Made by a program: the position numbers and the translations under genes | Source of the DNA: Treponema sp. | GTDB taxonomy: Bacteria; Spirochaetota; Spirochaetia; Treponematales; Breznakiellaceae | Assembly (NCBI GenBank): GCA_031257695.1 | Contig: JAIROB010000155.1 | Span: 1 to 11,512 of the forward strand | DNA: 11,512 nucleotides | Direction of reading: 5' to 3' | The notes under the pieces: model-generated | Told to the model about the DNA's origin: nothing | Databases searched by the model: none | The model's input: only the letters and a program-made list of their open reading frames with translations | Shown: positions 1-7,919 of the stretch, piece after piece | How positions within the stretch are numbered: position 1 is the first letter of the stretch | Layout of the letters: every line of letters begins with the position of its first letter

Positions 1-17
1 AAGGGGGGTGTCGGTGG

Positions 18-58
18 AAAAAATACGGGAGGGGCCGCCGGAGGGCCCCGTATTTTTT
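18..58 (-). terminator. Intrinsic terminator of left candidate RNA
   Basis: A perfect 12-bp inverted repeat, AAAAAATACGGG at 18-29 and CCCGTATTTTTT at 47-58, encloses a GC-rich loop that can pair a little further. With A6 on one side and T6 on the other it could stop transcription in either direction. The adjoining GNRA hairpin suggests that its main role is on the minus strand, ending the outward transcript. Confidence 0.75.
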
Positions 59-172
59 CATGAAGCCGCTTTCGCGGCAATCCGAAAGACAGGACCCCCG
101 GACAAAGTCTTAGTGCGTCCCCGCTAACCCAACTTGGGTCCATAGGGGGATCCGCAGGTCTTTTCGGTTTTG
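18..172 (-). ncRNA. Candidate structured small RNA, left copy
   Basis: Read on the minus strand this is the same sequence as the right-hand candidate RNA. A helix pairs 158-167 with 82-90 (nine pairs, one bulge). The GGA(U)CCCCC/GGGGGUCC helix stacks on it, followed by inner GGAC/GUCC and UUAG/CUAA helices. Next comes a GCCGC-GAAA-GCGGC hairpin at 65-78 and a terminator stem at 18-58. The minus direction is chosen because it gives a GNRA tetraloop and puts the U-tract stem at the 3' end. The 5' end is not fixed and I see no convincing promoter. I do not recognise the family. It diverges from the penicillin-binding protein gene at its right. The structure was drawn by eye, without a folding program. 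Confidence 0.5.
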
Positions 173-243
173 GGATTTTGAATTCGGAATTGCTGTCCAT
201 ACGAAACCCGCGATTCAAAACCCCCATAGCTCGCCGCTTAGCC

Positions 244-272
244 TTGACAAACAAGTTCCCAAACCTTAGTCT
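244..272 (+). promoter_or_regulatory. Possible sigma-70 promoter for the PBP gene
   Basis: A perfect TTGACA sits at 244-249, followed by a 17-base spacer and TAGTCT at 267-272. The -10 keeps the first, second and last consensus bases (T, A, T). Transcription would begin near 279, only a few bases before the ATG at 283, giving an almost leaderless message. That is unusual, so this call is tentative. Confidence 0.3.
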
Positions 273-282
273 ACAGAGAGCA

Positions 283-3129
283 ATGAGGGGCTCTGTTTTA
301 TTACGAATCTTCGCGGCTCTTACCATCCTGGGGGCGGTTGCTATCGGCGTGGGACTGGGTTTGTCCCTGGCGGAAACCAGCAATATCAAAAATCAGGAAA
401 ATTTCGTCGAATTCGCCCCGGCCCTGCCCACTAAGATCCTGGACAGTAACGGCGCGCTGATCACCGAATTTTCCGCGGACGAAAAGCGGGAGATGGTTTC
501 CCTGAGCGAATTGCCCCGGCACCTCATCTACGCGGCGCTGGCCCGGGAGGACCCGGACTTCTATAACCACAAGGGGTTCAGCGTCCGGGGTATCGCCCGG
601 GCCGCCTTCGGGAAGATCATCGGCAGGAATCTGGGGGGGGGATCCACCATCACCCAGCAGGTGGCAGGGACCCTCTATACGGACCGGACCGAATACACCC
701 TCTCCCGAAAGATCCGGGAGCTGTGGTGGGCCCTCCAGATAGAACGGCGGTACACCAAAAACGAGATCCTCGAAATCTACCTTAACTACATGTATATGGG
801 GCCGGGCACCTACGGGGTGGAGGCGGCAAGCAAATACTTCTTTGGGCATAGCGCCCGGGACATTACCCTGGCGGAGTCGGCTATTCTGGTGATCCAGCTT
901 TCCAGCCCCTCCCGCTACAACCCCCTGGACAACCCCAACGTGGCGCGGGACCGGCAGCGTTCGGTGTTGGAGCGGATGATCGAGTTTGGCTACGCCACCA
1001 GGGAAGAGGCGGAGGCGTCCTTCAACAGTTACTGGGACAATTACGATTACACCAGGGCCTCAACCTCGGCGTACTACAGCCGGGAGGACGCCGCGCCCTG
1101 GTTCAGCGAGTATGTCCGCCGGGAACTGGACACCATGATGTACGGCGCCATGGACTATTACCGGGACGGCTACACGGTGCGTACCACGCTGGACCTGCGG
1201 CACCAGGCCGCGGCGGCAAAGTTTATGGAACAGGGGCTGGCCAGGGCCAATGCCGAGTACGCCCGGTCCAGCTCGAACCGTTTCACCGAGGCGGAACGGA
1301 CCTACATTCCGGTGGTCGATATGCTCTCCCTGATCTTCGACCTCGGAGATATCCGCGCCTCCGCCGAGGCGGTGAATAAACAAAAGGCATTCTCCCGGTA
1401 CACCAAGACACTGAACCCCGTGGCGGACATGGCCGCGCTGTTCTTCGACATTCCCGACCTCAAGATGATAAGCTCCGCGGGGTTCGCGGAGCTCAGGACC
1501 GCCACGGAAAAAAACGTGGTGGAGGGCGCCCTGATCGCCATCGAAAACGAGACCGGCTATATCACCGCGCTGATCGGGGGCTCCAAGTACGACGAATCCA
1601 ACCAGCTTATCCGGGCAACCCAGGGGAATATCCAGCCGGGCAGCTCCTTTAAGCCCCTGTACTACTCCGCGGCCATCGATTCGCGGAGCTTTACCTCCGC
1701 CAGCCTCATCTACGATCTGCCCATCGTGTTTCATAACGAGGACGGCACCCCCTATATCCCCCTGAATTTCCGGGGGGAATGGCGGGGCTCGGCGCTGGTC
1801 TACGAGGCCCTGGCCCATTCCATGAACGTCCCCTCCCTCAAGATCCTGGACGCCATAGGCTTTGACGCCGCGATAGATCGCGCCGCGACCCTGCTGGGAA
1901 TTACGGATCCCGCGGTCATCCGGCGGACCTTCCCCCGGGTCTATCCCCTGGGGCTGGGGATCATCTCCGTGGCCCCCATTCAGATGGCCCGCGCCTTCGC
2001 GGTCTTCGGCAGCCAGGGCCGGGATGTTTCGCCCATCGCCATCCGGTCGGTGGAGGACCGGAACGGCCGGGTGGTTCTGGACATAGAGCGGGAACTGCGG
2101 CTCAAACAGCGGCGCATGGGCGCGGATATTCAGGTTGTCAGTCCCCAGAACGCGTACATTATGACCAGTATGCTGAAAAAAACCGTGGAAATGGGCAGCC
2201 TTTACGCCCCCTCGGAATGGGGCGCCAAGTTCACCTACAGAGACGAGGAGGGAAAGCGCTACCGTATGCCCATGGCGGGAAAAACCGGCACCACCCAGAA
2301 CTGGTCCGACGCCTGGGCGGTGGGCTACTCCCCCTACTATACCGCGGCCATCTGGTTCGGCTTCGACAAGCCCGGCAACTCCCTGGGGGTCAACCTGACA
2401 GGATCCACCCTGGCCGGCCCGGTCTGGGCGGACTTCATGCGGGAGGCCCACCAGGGCCTGCCCTATAAGGATTTTGTAAAGCCCTCCACGGGGATAGTCG
2501 AAGTGACGGTCTGCGCCAAGTCGGGGCTGCTAAAAACCGCCGCCTGCCCCTCGGAAGTCACCATGCCCTTCCTGGAAGGGACCGCGCCCACCCGGTACTG
2601 CGAGGAACACGGGGGCTCCGGGATAAGGTCCCCGGCGAGCATTGAGGGGATGCGGCAGGACACCCTGTTTATGAACAACAACGCCCTGTTGGGGGAACTC
2701 AAGCTGCCGGAACTGCATATGCCGGAATGGCAGCGGGATCAGGGCGCCCAAACAAGGCAGGCAGCGCCGGCGCCCAGGACGGCCGCTTCCCGCTCAACCA
2801 GAACCCGCGCCCGGCCCTCCCAGACAGGCGGCAGGACGGGGAACGCCCCCGCCCCAAGCGTAGCGGCGAGTCAGCCGGTCCTGGATTTCCGGGGATCGGA
2901 TTACGAGGGAGCCCTTCCCCCTCCGCCGGAGGCGCTTGAGGAGGACCCGCCCGTAACGGAAGCGCCCTCCCCCGCGGCGGCGGAAGCTCCGGCGCCGGAG
3001 GAAACCGCCGCGCCGGAGCTTCCCGCGCCGGGCCCCGCGCCGGCCTCCCGGAATACCCGGAACAACCCCGTCGTTTCGGATGAAGAATTCCTGCTGGAGC
3101 TGCCGGATTACAATCCCCTGCTCGAATAA
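283..3129 (+). CDS. mrcA: Class A penicillin-binding protein (PBP1A type)
   Basis: This bifunctional peptidoglycan synthase polymerises glycan strands and cross-links stem peptides on the outer face of the inner membrane. The protein is 948 residues counted from the ATG at 283. A membrane anchor spans about residues 4-31. The GT51 glycosyltransferase domain carries AREDPDFYNHKGF (catalytic Glu near 89), GGGSTITQQ (118-126) and KNEILEIYLN (159-168). The transpeptidase domain carries SSFK (454-457, nucleophile Ser454), SMN (513-515) and KTGT (667-670), so both activities look intact. After about residue 770 come three cysteines and then a Pro/Ala/Glu-rich, probably disordered tail. The frame stays open upstream to a TTG at 178, but that codon lies inside the terminal repeat and would add 35 residues ahead of the anchor, so 283 is preferred. 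The ribosome site (AGAGAG) is weak. The symbol is by family; ponA is equally usable. Confidence 0.95.
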   Translation: MRGSVLLRIFAALTILGAVAIGVGLGLSLAETSNIKNQENFVEFAPALPTKILDSNGALITEFSADEKREMVSLSELPRHLIYAALAREDPDFYNHKGFSVRGIARAAFGKIIGRNLGGGSTITQQVAGTLYTDRTEYTLSRKIRELWWALQIERRYTKNEILEIYLNYMYMGPGTYGVEAASKYFFGHSARDITLAESAILVIQLSSPSRYNPLDNPNVARDRQRSVLERMIEFGYATREEAEASFNSYWDNYDYTRASTSAYYSREDAAPWFSEYVRRELDTMMYGAMDYYRDGYTVRTTLDLRHQAAAAKFMEQGLARANAEYARSSSNRFTEAERTYIPVVDMLSLIFDLGDIRASAEAVNKQKAFSRYTKTLNPVADMAALFFDIPDLKMISSAGFAELRTATEKNVVEGALIAIENETGYITALIGGSKYDESNQLIRATQGNIQPGSSFKPLYYSAAIDSRSFTSASLIYDLPIVFHNEDGTPYIPLNFRGEWRGSALVYEALAHSMNVPSLKILDAIGFDAAIDRAATLLGITDPAVIRRTFPRVYPLGLGIISVAPIQMARAFAVFGSQGRDVSPIAIRSVEDRNGRVVLDIERELRLKQRRMGADIQVVSPQNAYIMTSMLKKTVEMGSLYAPSEWGAKFTYRDEEGKRYRMPMAGKTGTTQNWSDAWAVGYSPYYTAAIWFGFDKPGNSLGVNLTGSTLAGPVWADFMREAHQGLPYKDFVKPSTGIVEVTVCAKSGLLKTAACPSEVTMPFLEGTAPTRYCEEHGGSGIRSPASIEGMRQDTLFMNNNALLGELKLPELHMPEWQRDQGAQTRQAAPAPRTAASRSTRTRARPSQTGGRTGNAPAPSVAASQPVLDFRGSDYEGALPPPPEALEEDPPVTEAPSPAAAEAPAPEETAAPELPAPGPAPASRNTRNNPVVSDEEFLLELPDYNPLLE

Positions 3130-3150
3130 GAAAACATATCGCGCTATACT
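3122..3150 (+). promoter_or_regulatory. Possible promoter for the ParB-like gene
   Basis: TATACT at 3145-3150 is a good -10 (five of six). A 17-base spacer separates it from TCGAAT at 3122-3127, which is only a three-of-six -35. It overlaps the end of the penicillin-binding protein gene and would give a leader of about 13 bases. The ParB-like gene may equally be read through from the gene upstream. Confidence 0.35.
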
Positions 3151-3169
3151 GGTTGTGTGAGGTATTGCG

Positions 3170-3559
3170 GTGCAGGTTCCTTTGAATAACATAATCGTAA
3201 AAAAACGGGTCCGCAAAGAGATGGGGGACATCGCAGCCCTGGCGGACAGCATGAAACGCCACGGCCAAATGAGCCCCATCCTGCTGAACAACCGCAACCA
3301 GCTTATCGCCGGGGGCAGAAGGCTTGAAGCGGCCCGCTATCTTGGCTGGCGGACCATCAACGCTATTATCCTGGACATCAACGACAACCTCTCCCTGCTG
3401 GAATACGAGGTGGAGGAGAATATGCAGCGCCAAAACTTCACCGCCGAAGAGCTTGCCCAGGCCGCCCTGAGGCTGAACAAACTCCGGAATCCCGGCTTCT
3501 TCCGCCGTATCTGGAACGCTTTCCTGCGCTTTTTTAAGAAACTGCGGGGAGAAGGATAA
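3170..3559 (+). CDS. Short ParB N-terminal-domain protein
   Basis: This 129-residue protein is essentially one ParB/Noc N-terminal (CTP-binding) domain. The domain shows AGGRRLEAARYLGW (47-60), which fits the GxRR box, and EENMQRQNFTAEELAQA (82-98), which fits the ENxxR box that completes the nucleotide pocket in ParB proteins. The helix-turn-helix and C-terminal dimerisation domains of true ParB are absent. In their place is a short tail, FFRRIWNAFLRFFKKLRG (110-127), with alternating aromatic and basic residues like an amphipathic membrane-binding helix. No parA or parS is visible, so a chromosome-partition role is not supported here. The start is GTG at 3170 with GAGG seven bases upstream. 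It lies 40 bases after the penicillin-binding protein gene, which hints at an envelope-linked role, but the function is unknown. Confidence 0.85.
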   Translation: MQVPLNNIIVKKRVRKEMGDIAALADSMKRHGQMSPILLNNRNQLIAGGRRLEAARYLGWRTINAIILDINDNLSLLEYEVEENMQRQNFTAEELAQAALRLNKLRNPGFFRRIWNAFLRFFKKLRGEG

Positions 3560-3568
3560 ACAGTTTTT

Positions 3569-3594
3569 CAACCCGAATGGGCATTGTTAGTTTT
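3569..3594 (+). terminator. Weak terminator-like hairpin between convergent genes
   Basis: CAACCC and GGG-CA-TTG can form a short interrupted stem at 3569-3586, followed by TTAGTTTT. It lies just after the ParB-like stop codon and runs into the last codons of convergent citrate synthase. The stem is short and the T-run broken, so the call is weak. Confidence 0.3.
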
Positions 3595-4978
3595 CCCTGA
3601 CCCCAATGGGAACATAGCTGCGGCGGGGTTGGACGCACTTATAGGCGGGGCGTATAATCTTGCCCCCCGACACAATCTCCTCCATGCGGTGGGCGGCCCA
3701 GCCCGCCACCCGGCTTACCGCGAATATGGGGGTATAGAGCTCCTCCGGGATGCCCAACATTCCGTATACAAACCCGGAATAGAAATCCACATTAACGCAG
3801 ATATCCTTGTCCAGGCCCTTTACCTTCCGCATGAGCTCCGGCGAAATTTTTTCGATCAGGCGGTAGAGGTTGAATTCCTCCATCCTGCCCTTTTCTTCCG
3901 CCAGAGCCGCGGCCTTGTTCCGCAGAAGCACCGCCCGGGGGTCGGAAATGGTGTACACCGCATGGCCCAAACCGTAGATCAGCCCCGAACGGTCATAGGC
4001 TTCCCCCCGGAGTATATCCGCCAGGTAATCCGCCACTTCCCCCACATTGTCCCAATGCTTAACGTGTTTTTTCAGATCCTCCATCATGCCTATAACCTTG
4101 ATGTTGGCGCCCCCGTGCTTAAAGCCCTTGAGGGAGTTGATCCCCGTGGTGAGCGCCGCATAGGTGTCGGTGTCCGCGGAGCTGACCAGGTGCACCGCGA
4201 AGGTGGAGTTGTTGCCCCCCCCGTGTTCCGCATGGAGGACCAGCGCCAGGTCAAGCAACTCCGCCTCCAGCCTGGTAAAATACTGATCCGGGCGTATGAG
4301 GGAAAGGATGCTCTCCGCGGTTGAGCTTGTGGAAGCCGGCAGGTGGAGCACCAGGCTTTCGTGGTCGTAGTAGTGCTTTTTGGCCATATAGGAATACGCG
4401 ACGATGGTGGGAAACCGCGCTATGAGTTCTATGCACTGGCGGAGCACGTTTTCCGGGCTTAGATTTTCAGGATCATCGTCCCAGGAGTAGAGGGTCAGCA
4501 CCGAGCGGCCGAGCTTGTTCATAATATCCCGGGAGGGCGCCTTCATGATGCTGTCCTCCGCAAAGTTTGCCGGCAGGATCCGCTTTTCCCCCAGGAAGGC
4601 GCAAAACTGCGCCAGTTGCCCCTCGTCCGGCAGGGTCCCGAACATAAGCAGATAGACCGTTTCCTCAAAACCAAAACGGCCCTCCTCCCCGGCGTGGGCG
4701 ACAATTTCCTCCACGTCAATGCCCCGGTAAAAGAGCTTGCCCGCCACGGAGGTCTTCTCGCCCTCGTCCATGATATAGCCGTGGACATCCCCTACCCGGG
4801 TAAGCCCCACCAGCACCCCGGTGCCGTCGGGGTTGCGGAGCCCCCGTTTAACATTGAACTTATGGTAGAGTTCTCCGTCTATATAGTCGTTCCCGGAAAT
4901 CTCAGCCAAATAATCCTTGATGCTCGGCATTTGCGCCTCCCCGGTAATTTCCGTAAAATAATCCCTGATGCTTGTCAT
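3587..4978 (-). CDS. gltA: Citrate synthase (Si type, mitochondrial-like)
   Basis: Condenses acetyl-CoA with oxaloacetate to citrate, the entry to the oxidative TCA arm and, in fermenters, the route to glutamate. The product is 463 residues from the ATG at 4978. LHAEHGGGNNSTF carries the first catalytic His (residue 252). GLGHAVYTISDPRA carries the second (residue 339) and resembles the GHAVLRKTDPR form of mitochondrial-type enzymes rather than the GHRVYK form. VNVDFYSGFVYG carries the catalytic Asp (residue 398). All three are present, so the enzyme should be active. Three in-frame ATGs lie at 4990, 4978 and 4930. The latter two each have GGAGG five bases upstream because the start region is duplicated, and 4990 has no such site. 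It is transcribed from its own promoter at 5047-5075. Methylcitrate synthase activity cannot be excluded from sequence alone. Confidence 0.93.
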   Translation of the reverse strand: MTSIRDYFTEITGEAQMPSIKDYLAEISGNDYIDGELYHKFNVKRGLRNPDGTGVLVGLTRVGDVHGYIMDEGEKTSVAGKLFYRGIDVEEIVAHAGEEGRFGFEETVYLLMFGTLPDEGQLAQFCAFLGEKRILPANFAEDSIMKAPSRDIMNKLGRSVLTLYSWDDDPENLSPENVLRQCIELIARFPTIVAYSYMAKKHYYDHESLVLHLPASTSSTAESILSLIRPDQYFTRLEAELLDLALVLHAEHGGGNNSTFAVHLVSSADTDTYAALTTGINSLKGFKHGGANIKVIGMMEDLKKHVKHWDNVGEVADYLADILRGEAYDRSGLIYGLGHAVYTISDPRAVLLRNKAAALAEEKGRMEEFNLYRLIEKISPELMRKVKGLDKDICVNVDFYSGFVYGMLGIPEELYTPIFAVSRVAGWAAHRMEEIVSGGKIIRPAYKCVQPRRSYVPIGVREN

Positions 4979-4988
4979 CCGTGCCTCC
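4893..4988 (-). repeat. Tandem 48-bp duplication of the gltA start region
   Basis: On the minus strand two adjacent 48-base units (4988-4941 and 4940-4893) match at 37 of 48 positions by hand count. Each unit carries GGAGGC, a five-base spacer, an ATG and codons for a similar peptide: MTSIRDYFTEITG in the first and MPSIKDYLAEISG in the second. The result is two in-frame start sites with equally good ribosome sites and a repeated N-terminal segment. Confidence 0.85.
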
Positions 4989-5003
4989 ATAGATCAATGC
5001 AAC

Positions 5004-5015
5004 GCATAATTATGC
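5004..5015. promoter_or_regulatory. Possible operator palindrome upstream of gltA
   Basis: GCATAATTATGC is a perfect 12-bp palindrome in the gltA leader, about 26 bases before the chosen ATG. A third copy of the half-site, TTATGC at 5041-5046, lies directly beside the -10 box at 5047-5052. Repeated half-sites around a promoter are typical of a repressor or activator binding region. No regulator is identified. Confidence 0.4.
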
Positions 5016-5046
5016 AAAAATAACGCTATGCCTTGAAACTTTATGC

Positions 5047-5075
5047 ATTATATTGAACTGTGGATATTGTATCAA
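5047..5075 (-). promoter_or_regulatory. Sigma-70 promoter of citrate synthase
   Basis: On the minus strand TTGATA (5075-5070), a 17-base spacer and a perfect TATAAT (5052-5047) form a near-consensus promoter. Transcription would start near 5040, leaving a leader of about 60 bases before the ATG at 4978. It begins just past the stop codon of the kinase gene, so citrate synthase is expressed separately from the genes upstream. Confidence 0.75.
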
Positions 5076-5080
5076 GCCTT

Positions 5081-7888
5081 TTACACGGCCTTTCTCAGAT
5101 ACAAGCGCAGTTTCTCCAAAACTTCGTCAAAATCCAGGGGCTTTCCCACATGGTCGTTCATGCCCGATTCCAGGCACTTTTCAATGTCCTCCCGGAACAC
5201 GTTGGCGGTCATGGCCACTATGGGGACGCTTTCCGCCCGGGGCGCCCCTGAGGCGCGGATTCGCCTGGTGGCCTCGTACCCGTCCATTTCCGGCATCTGA
5301 ACGTCCATAAAAATAATGTCGTACTTTTCAGGATCGCCGGTAAAAAGCCGCACCGCGTCCGCTCCGTTCCCCGCGCAGTCTATCAAAATGGAGGTGGGCT
5401 CCAGCAGGGCGATCACAATTTCCTGGTTTATCTCCACATCCTCCGCCAAAAGAATATGGCAGCCGGAAAAATCATCCGCCGGCTCTGAGGGTTCCTCCGG
5501 GAATTCAGGGGTCTGGCCCCCCAAACACTGATTAATGCAATCGACCAGCGCGGAGGAGAACAGGGGCTTGGGAATGAACTTGTCAACCCCGGCCTGCTTT
5601 GCCTCGGCCTCAATGGTGTTCCACTCCGTGGCGGATATCATTATCACCACGGACTTTTGAACAACCCGGGGATTAGAGCCCTTGCCCGCGGCGTCCTTTT
5701 CCTTAATCCACCGTGAAAGCTCAATCCCGTTCATGCCGGGCATTTTCCAGTCCACAAAGTAAATGTCATAGGGGCCGTCCGCGGTAATGCGGCTAACCGC
5801 CTCTTCCCCGCTGGCGGCTGTCGCGCAGTAAAAGCCCGTCCGTTCCCCGAATTCGGAAAAGAAATCCCGGGTCTCCGCCGCGTCGTCCACCGCCAGGACC
5901 CGCAGGTTTTGCCAGTTGATGCCGGGGTTGAGCAGGCCCTCCTGGTTATCCGGCCCCAGCTCCATCTCCACGGTAAAAACGAAGGTGGAGCCCTTCCCCA
6001 GTTCCGACTCGACCCATATCGTGCCGTTCATCATCTCCACGATCTGTTTTGATATGGCCAGGCCCAGGCCGGTGCCGCCGAACTTGCGGGAGGTGCCGGT
6101 ATCCGCCTGTTCAAAGGAGGAAAAGAGCCGTTTCTGCTGCTCCTCGCTGATGCCGATTCCGGTGTCGGAGACGCTGATACGCAGGGTATAGAGGATCCCC
6201 TCCCGTTTTTCCAGCCGGGCGGCCAGCCTGACGGTTCCCGATTCGGGGGTAAACTTTACCGCGTTGGAAAGCAGGTTGGTTATCACCTGGGCAAGCCGCT
6301 GATCGTCCCCGCGGAAGGAGCGGGGGATGTTTTTGTCAATATGCACCGTCAGGGTCTGGTTTTTTTCCTCCACCCGGAAGTTGATTACATTTACCACCTT
6401 CTGAGCCATCTTCTCAAAGTCAAAGTCAACCATGGAAAGCTCAAACTTGTTCGCTTCAATTTTTGACATATCCAGTATGTCGTTTATTACCCCCAGCAAA
6501 TGATTGGACGCTTCGTTGATCTTGGTAAGACAGTATTCCTTTTTTTCCGAGTCCGCCGAAGATTGGGCTATGGCGGTCATGCCGATGATCGCGTTCATGG
6601 GGGTGCGGATCTCGTGGCTCATGTTTGCCAGGAAATCGGTCTTGGCCTTGCTCGCCCGTTCCGCCTGTTCCAGCGCGGTGTTCCGTTCCCGCTCCCGGCG
6701 ATCCCGGCCCACCGCTCCCGCAATAACGCTGCTCACGGTGCTTGCCAGCTGCTTGTCGCTTTCGCTCCAGGCCCGGTTTTTCATACATTCTTCCACGCTC
6801 AGCGCCGCCCATCTCTGCCCGTTTACGTAGAGGGGAACCATGATAAAGGACCTTACCCGCAGGGTTTCCATGATTCTGTAACGGGGATCGGCTCCGGTGT
6901 TGTCGCAGGAGATCATGGGAACCGATCCGTCCAGGGGCTGCTGCGGAGGAAAACTGTTGATAATATCGTTGAGCCCCTCGGCTTCGGTGGAGGCGGCGAG
7001 ATCCTCCGCGGAGCTCCAGACATAGATGGCGTGGCTCAGATCGGAATCCTCCTCCGGCAGGGTGACCAGCATCCTAGTGGCGTTTAAAAATTCGCCGGTG
7101 GCCTTCAAAGCCTCGTTAATAAGCTCATAGGTGTCCCTGTTGGCGGCCACAAAGTTCTGGGACAGCGCGGCCATCAGCGCCTGCTGTTCAAACCGGTTGG
7201 CAAAGATCTCCTCTTTCTTTTTGTAGGCAAAAAAACTGATAAACCCGGCGACAATGACGAAGGTCATGGAAATGAAGAGCAGGACCGAAAGCACAATGCT
7301 GTGATTCCTGGTCGTTAAAAGCCGCGAATCCGGAATGTCCACCCCGGCAATGCCGATTATATCCCCGTTTCTGCCCCAAATGGGGGCAAACGCCGAAAGG
7401 ATCCCCCCGTAGCCGGTGGAATAATCCCCCAGGGGCGTAGTAACCGTAACGCCCTGCCCGTAGGCCAATTGCACCATGGGCTCCATCTCCAGGAGCTCGG
7501 TCTCCAGGGAATAGGCGTCTTCGGTTTCATCGTTGTCCACAATCGCCTGTATCAGGTTGCCTTCAATCACCCGGTAGAAATACACAAAGAGTATATTGGA
7601 TTCCTCTCCGTACCGGATAAGCCGCTGTTTAATCTCGGCGTAGAGGGGTTTCTCCATATCCGCGGGAACAAGCAGCTCCGCCAGCTCCTCCTCTTTGACG
7701 AGGGTAGCCGCCTCCCGCCCCGTGGCTTTAAGCCGTTCTTCAATCGACTCCCGCAGATATGCCGAAAGCGAGTTGATCAGCAGGCTTATGTAGATGGTAA
7801 TTATCAAAACCAAAAGAGCCGCGATGGAAAAGAAAGCCACCGCGGTGTTTCCGTAGAGTATCCCTCTAAGACCCTTTAACTTAGCCAT
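5081..7888 (-). CDS. Hybrid sensor histidine kinase with two receiver domains
   Basis: This 935-residue inner-membrane signalling protein has, in order: a membrane helix (about 14-40); an extracytoplasmic sensor of Cache-like character (about 41-196, ending [19 protein letters not shown]); a second helix (about 198-222); a probable GAF domain (about 235-395); a HisKA domain with phosphorylated His425 in SHEIRTPMN; and a HATPase domain with the N box near 538-546, DTGIG at 575-579 and GGTGLGL at 604-610. Receiver 1 (about 661-790) has Asp713 and Lys774. Receiver 2 (about 809-933) has Asp862, Thr894 and Lys916. Both receivers look functional. There is no HPt or output domain, so phosphate must pass to proteins encoded elsewhere. 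The gene starts 31 bases after the tpiA stop, with no clear ribosome site or promoter, suggesting shared transcription. The ligand is unknown. Confidence 0.93.
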   Translation of the reverse strand: MAKLKGLRGILYGNTAVAFFSIAALLVLIITIYISLLINSLSAYLRESIEERLKATGREAATLVKEEELAELLVPADMEKPLYAEIKQRLIRYGEESNILFVYFYRVIEGNLIQAIVDNDETEDAYSLETELLEMEPMVQLAYGQGVTVTTPLGDYSTGYGGILSAFAPIWGRNGDIIGIAGVDIPDSRLLTTRNHSIVLSVLLFISMTFVIVAGFISFFAYKKKEEIFANRFEQQALMAALSQNFVAANRDTYELINEALKATGEFLNATRMLVTLPEEDSDLSHAIYVWSSAEDLAASTEAEGLNDIINSFPPQQPLDGSVPMISCDNTGADPRYRIMETLRVRSFIMVPLYVNGQRWAALSVEECMKNRAWSESDKQLASTVSSVIAGAVGRDRRERERNTALEQAERASKAKTDFLANMSHEIRTPMNAIIGMTAIAQSSADSEKKEYCLTKINEASNHLLGVINDILDMSKIEANKFELSMVDFDFEKMAQKVVNVINFRVEEKNQTLTVHIDKNIPRSFRGDDQRLAQVITNLLSNAVKFTPESGTVRLAARLEKREGILYTLRISVSDTGIGISEEQQKRLFSSFEQADTGTSRKFGGTGLGLAISKQIVEMMNGTIWVESELGKGSTFVFTVEMELGPDNQEGLLNPGINWQNLRVLAVDDAAETRDFFSEFGERTGFYCATAASGEEAVSRITADGPYDIYFVDWKMPGMNGIELSRWIKEKDAAGKGSNPRVVQKSVVIMISATEWNTIEAEAKQAGVDKFIPKPLFSSALVDCINQCLGGQTPEFPEEPSEPADDFSGCHILLAEDVEINQEIVIALLEPTSILIDCAGNGADAVRLFTGDPEKYDIIFMDVQMPEMDGYEATRRIRASGAPRAESVPIVAMTANVFREDIEKCLESGMNDHVGKPLDFDEVLEKLRLYLRKAV

Positions 7889-7919
7889 GGCGTATTTGTT
7901 CTGACGGGCACAATCCGGC

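Larger units (their letters stand above)
1..201. repeat. Left copy of ~200-bp inverted terminal repeat
   Basis: Bases 1-191 match the reverse complement of 11322-11512 with only three differences, at 120, 122 and 144. Weak homology continues to about 201 with one mismatch and one single-base gap, and then stops. The repeat contains no coding sequence. It contains the candidate structured RNA and its terminator, read leftward. There is no transposase gene in the window and no direct target-site duplication can be seen, because the window ends at the repeat's outer edge. The inner edge lies about 80 bases before the start of the penicillin-binding protein gene. Confidence 0.95.

Noticed and set aside
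178..203. Promoter TTGAAT (178-183) with CATACG downstream
   Set aside because: Spacing of about 14 bases is too short and the -10 match is poor.
178..282. TTG at 178 as start of the penicillin-binding protein
   Set aside because: It lies inside the terminal repeat and adds 35 basic residues unlike a PBP leader. The ATG at 283 places the membrane anchor directly at the N-terminus.
1060..2451. Long open frame (463 codons) antisense to the penicillin-binding protein gene
   Set aside because: Its protein has no recognisable domain, and the opposite strand carries a complete enzyme with all motifs. Long antisense frames are expected in GC-rich codon usage. The same applies to the antisense frames at 2699-3571, 9229-10125 and 10159-11079.
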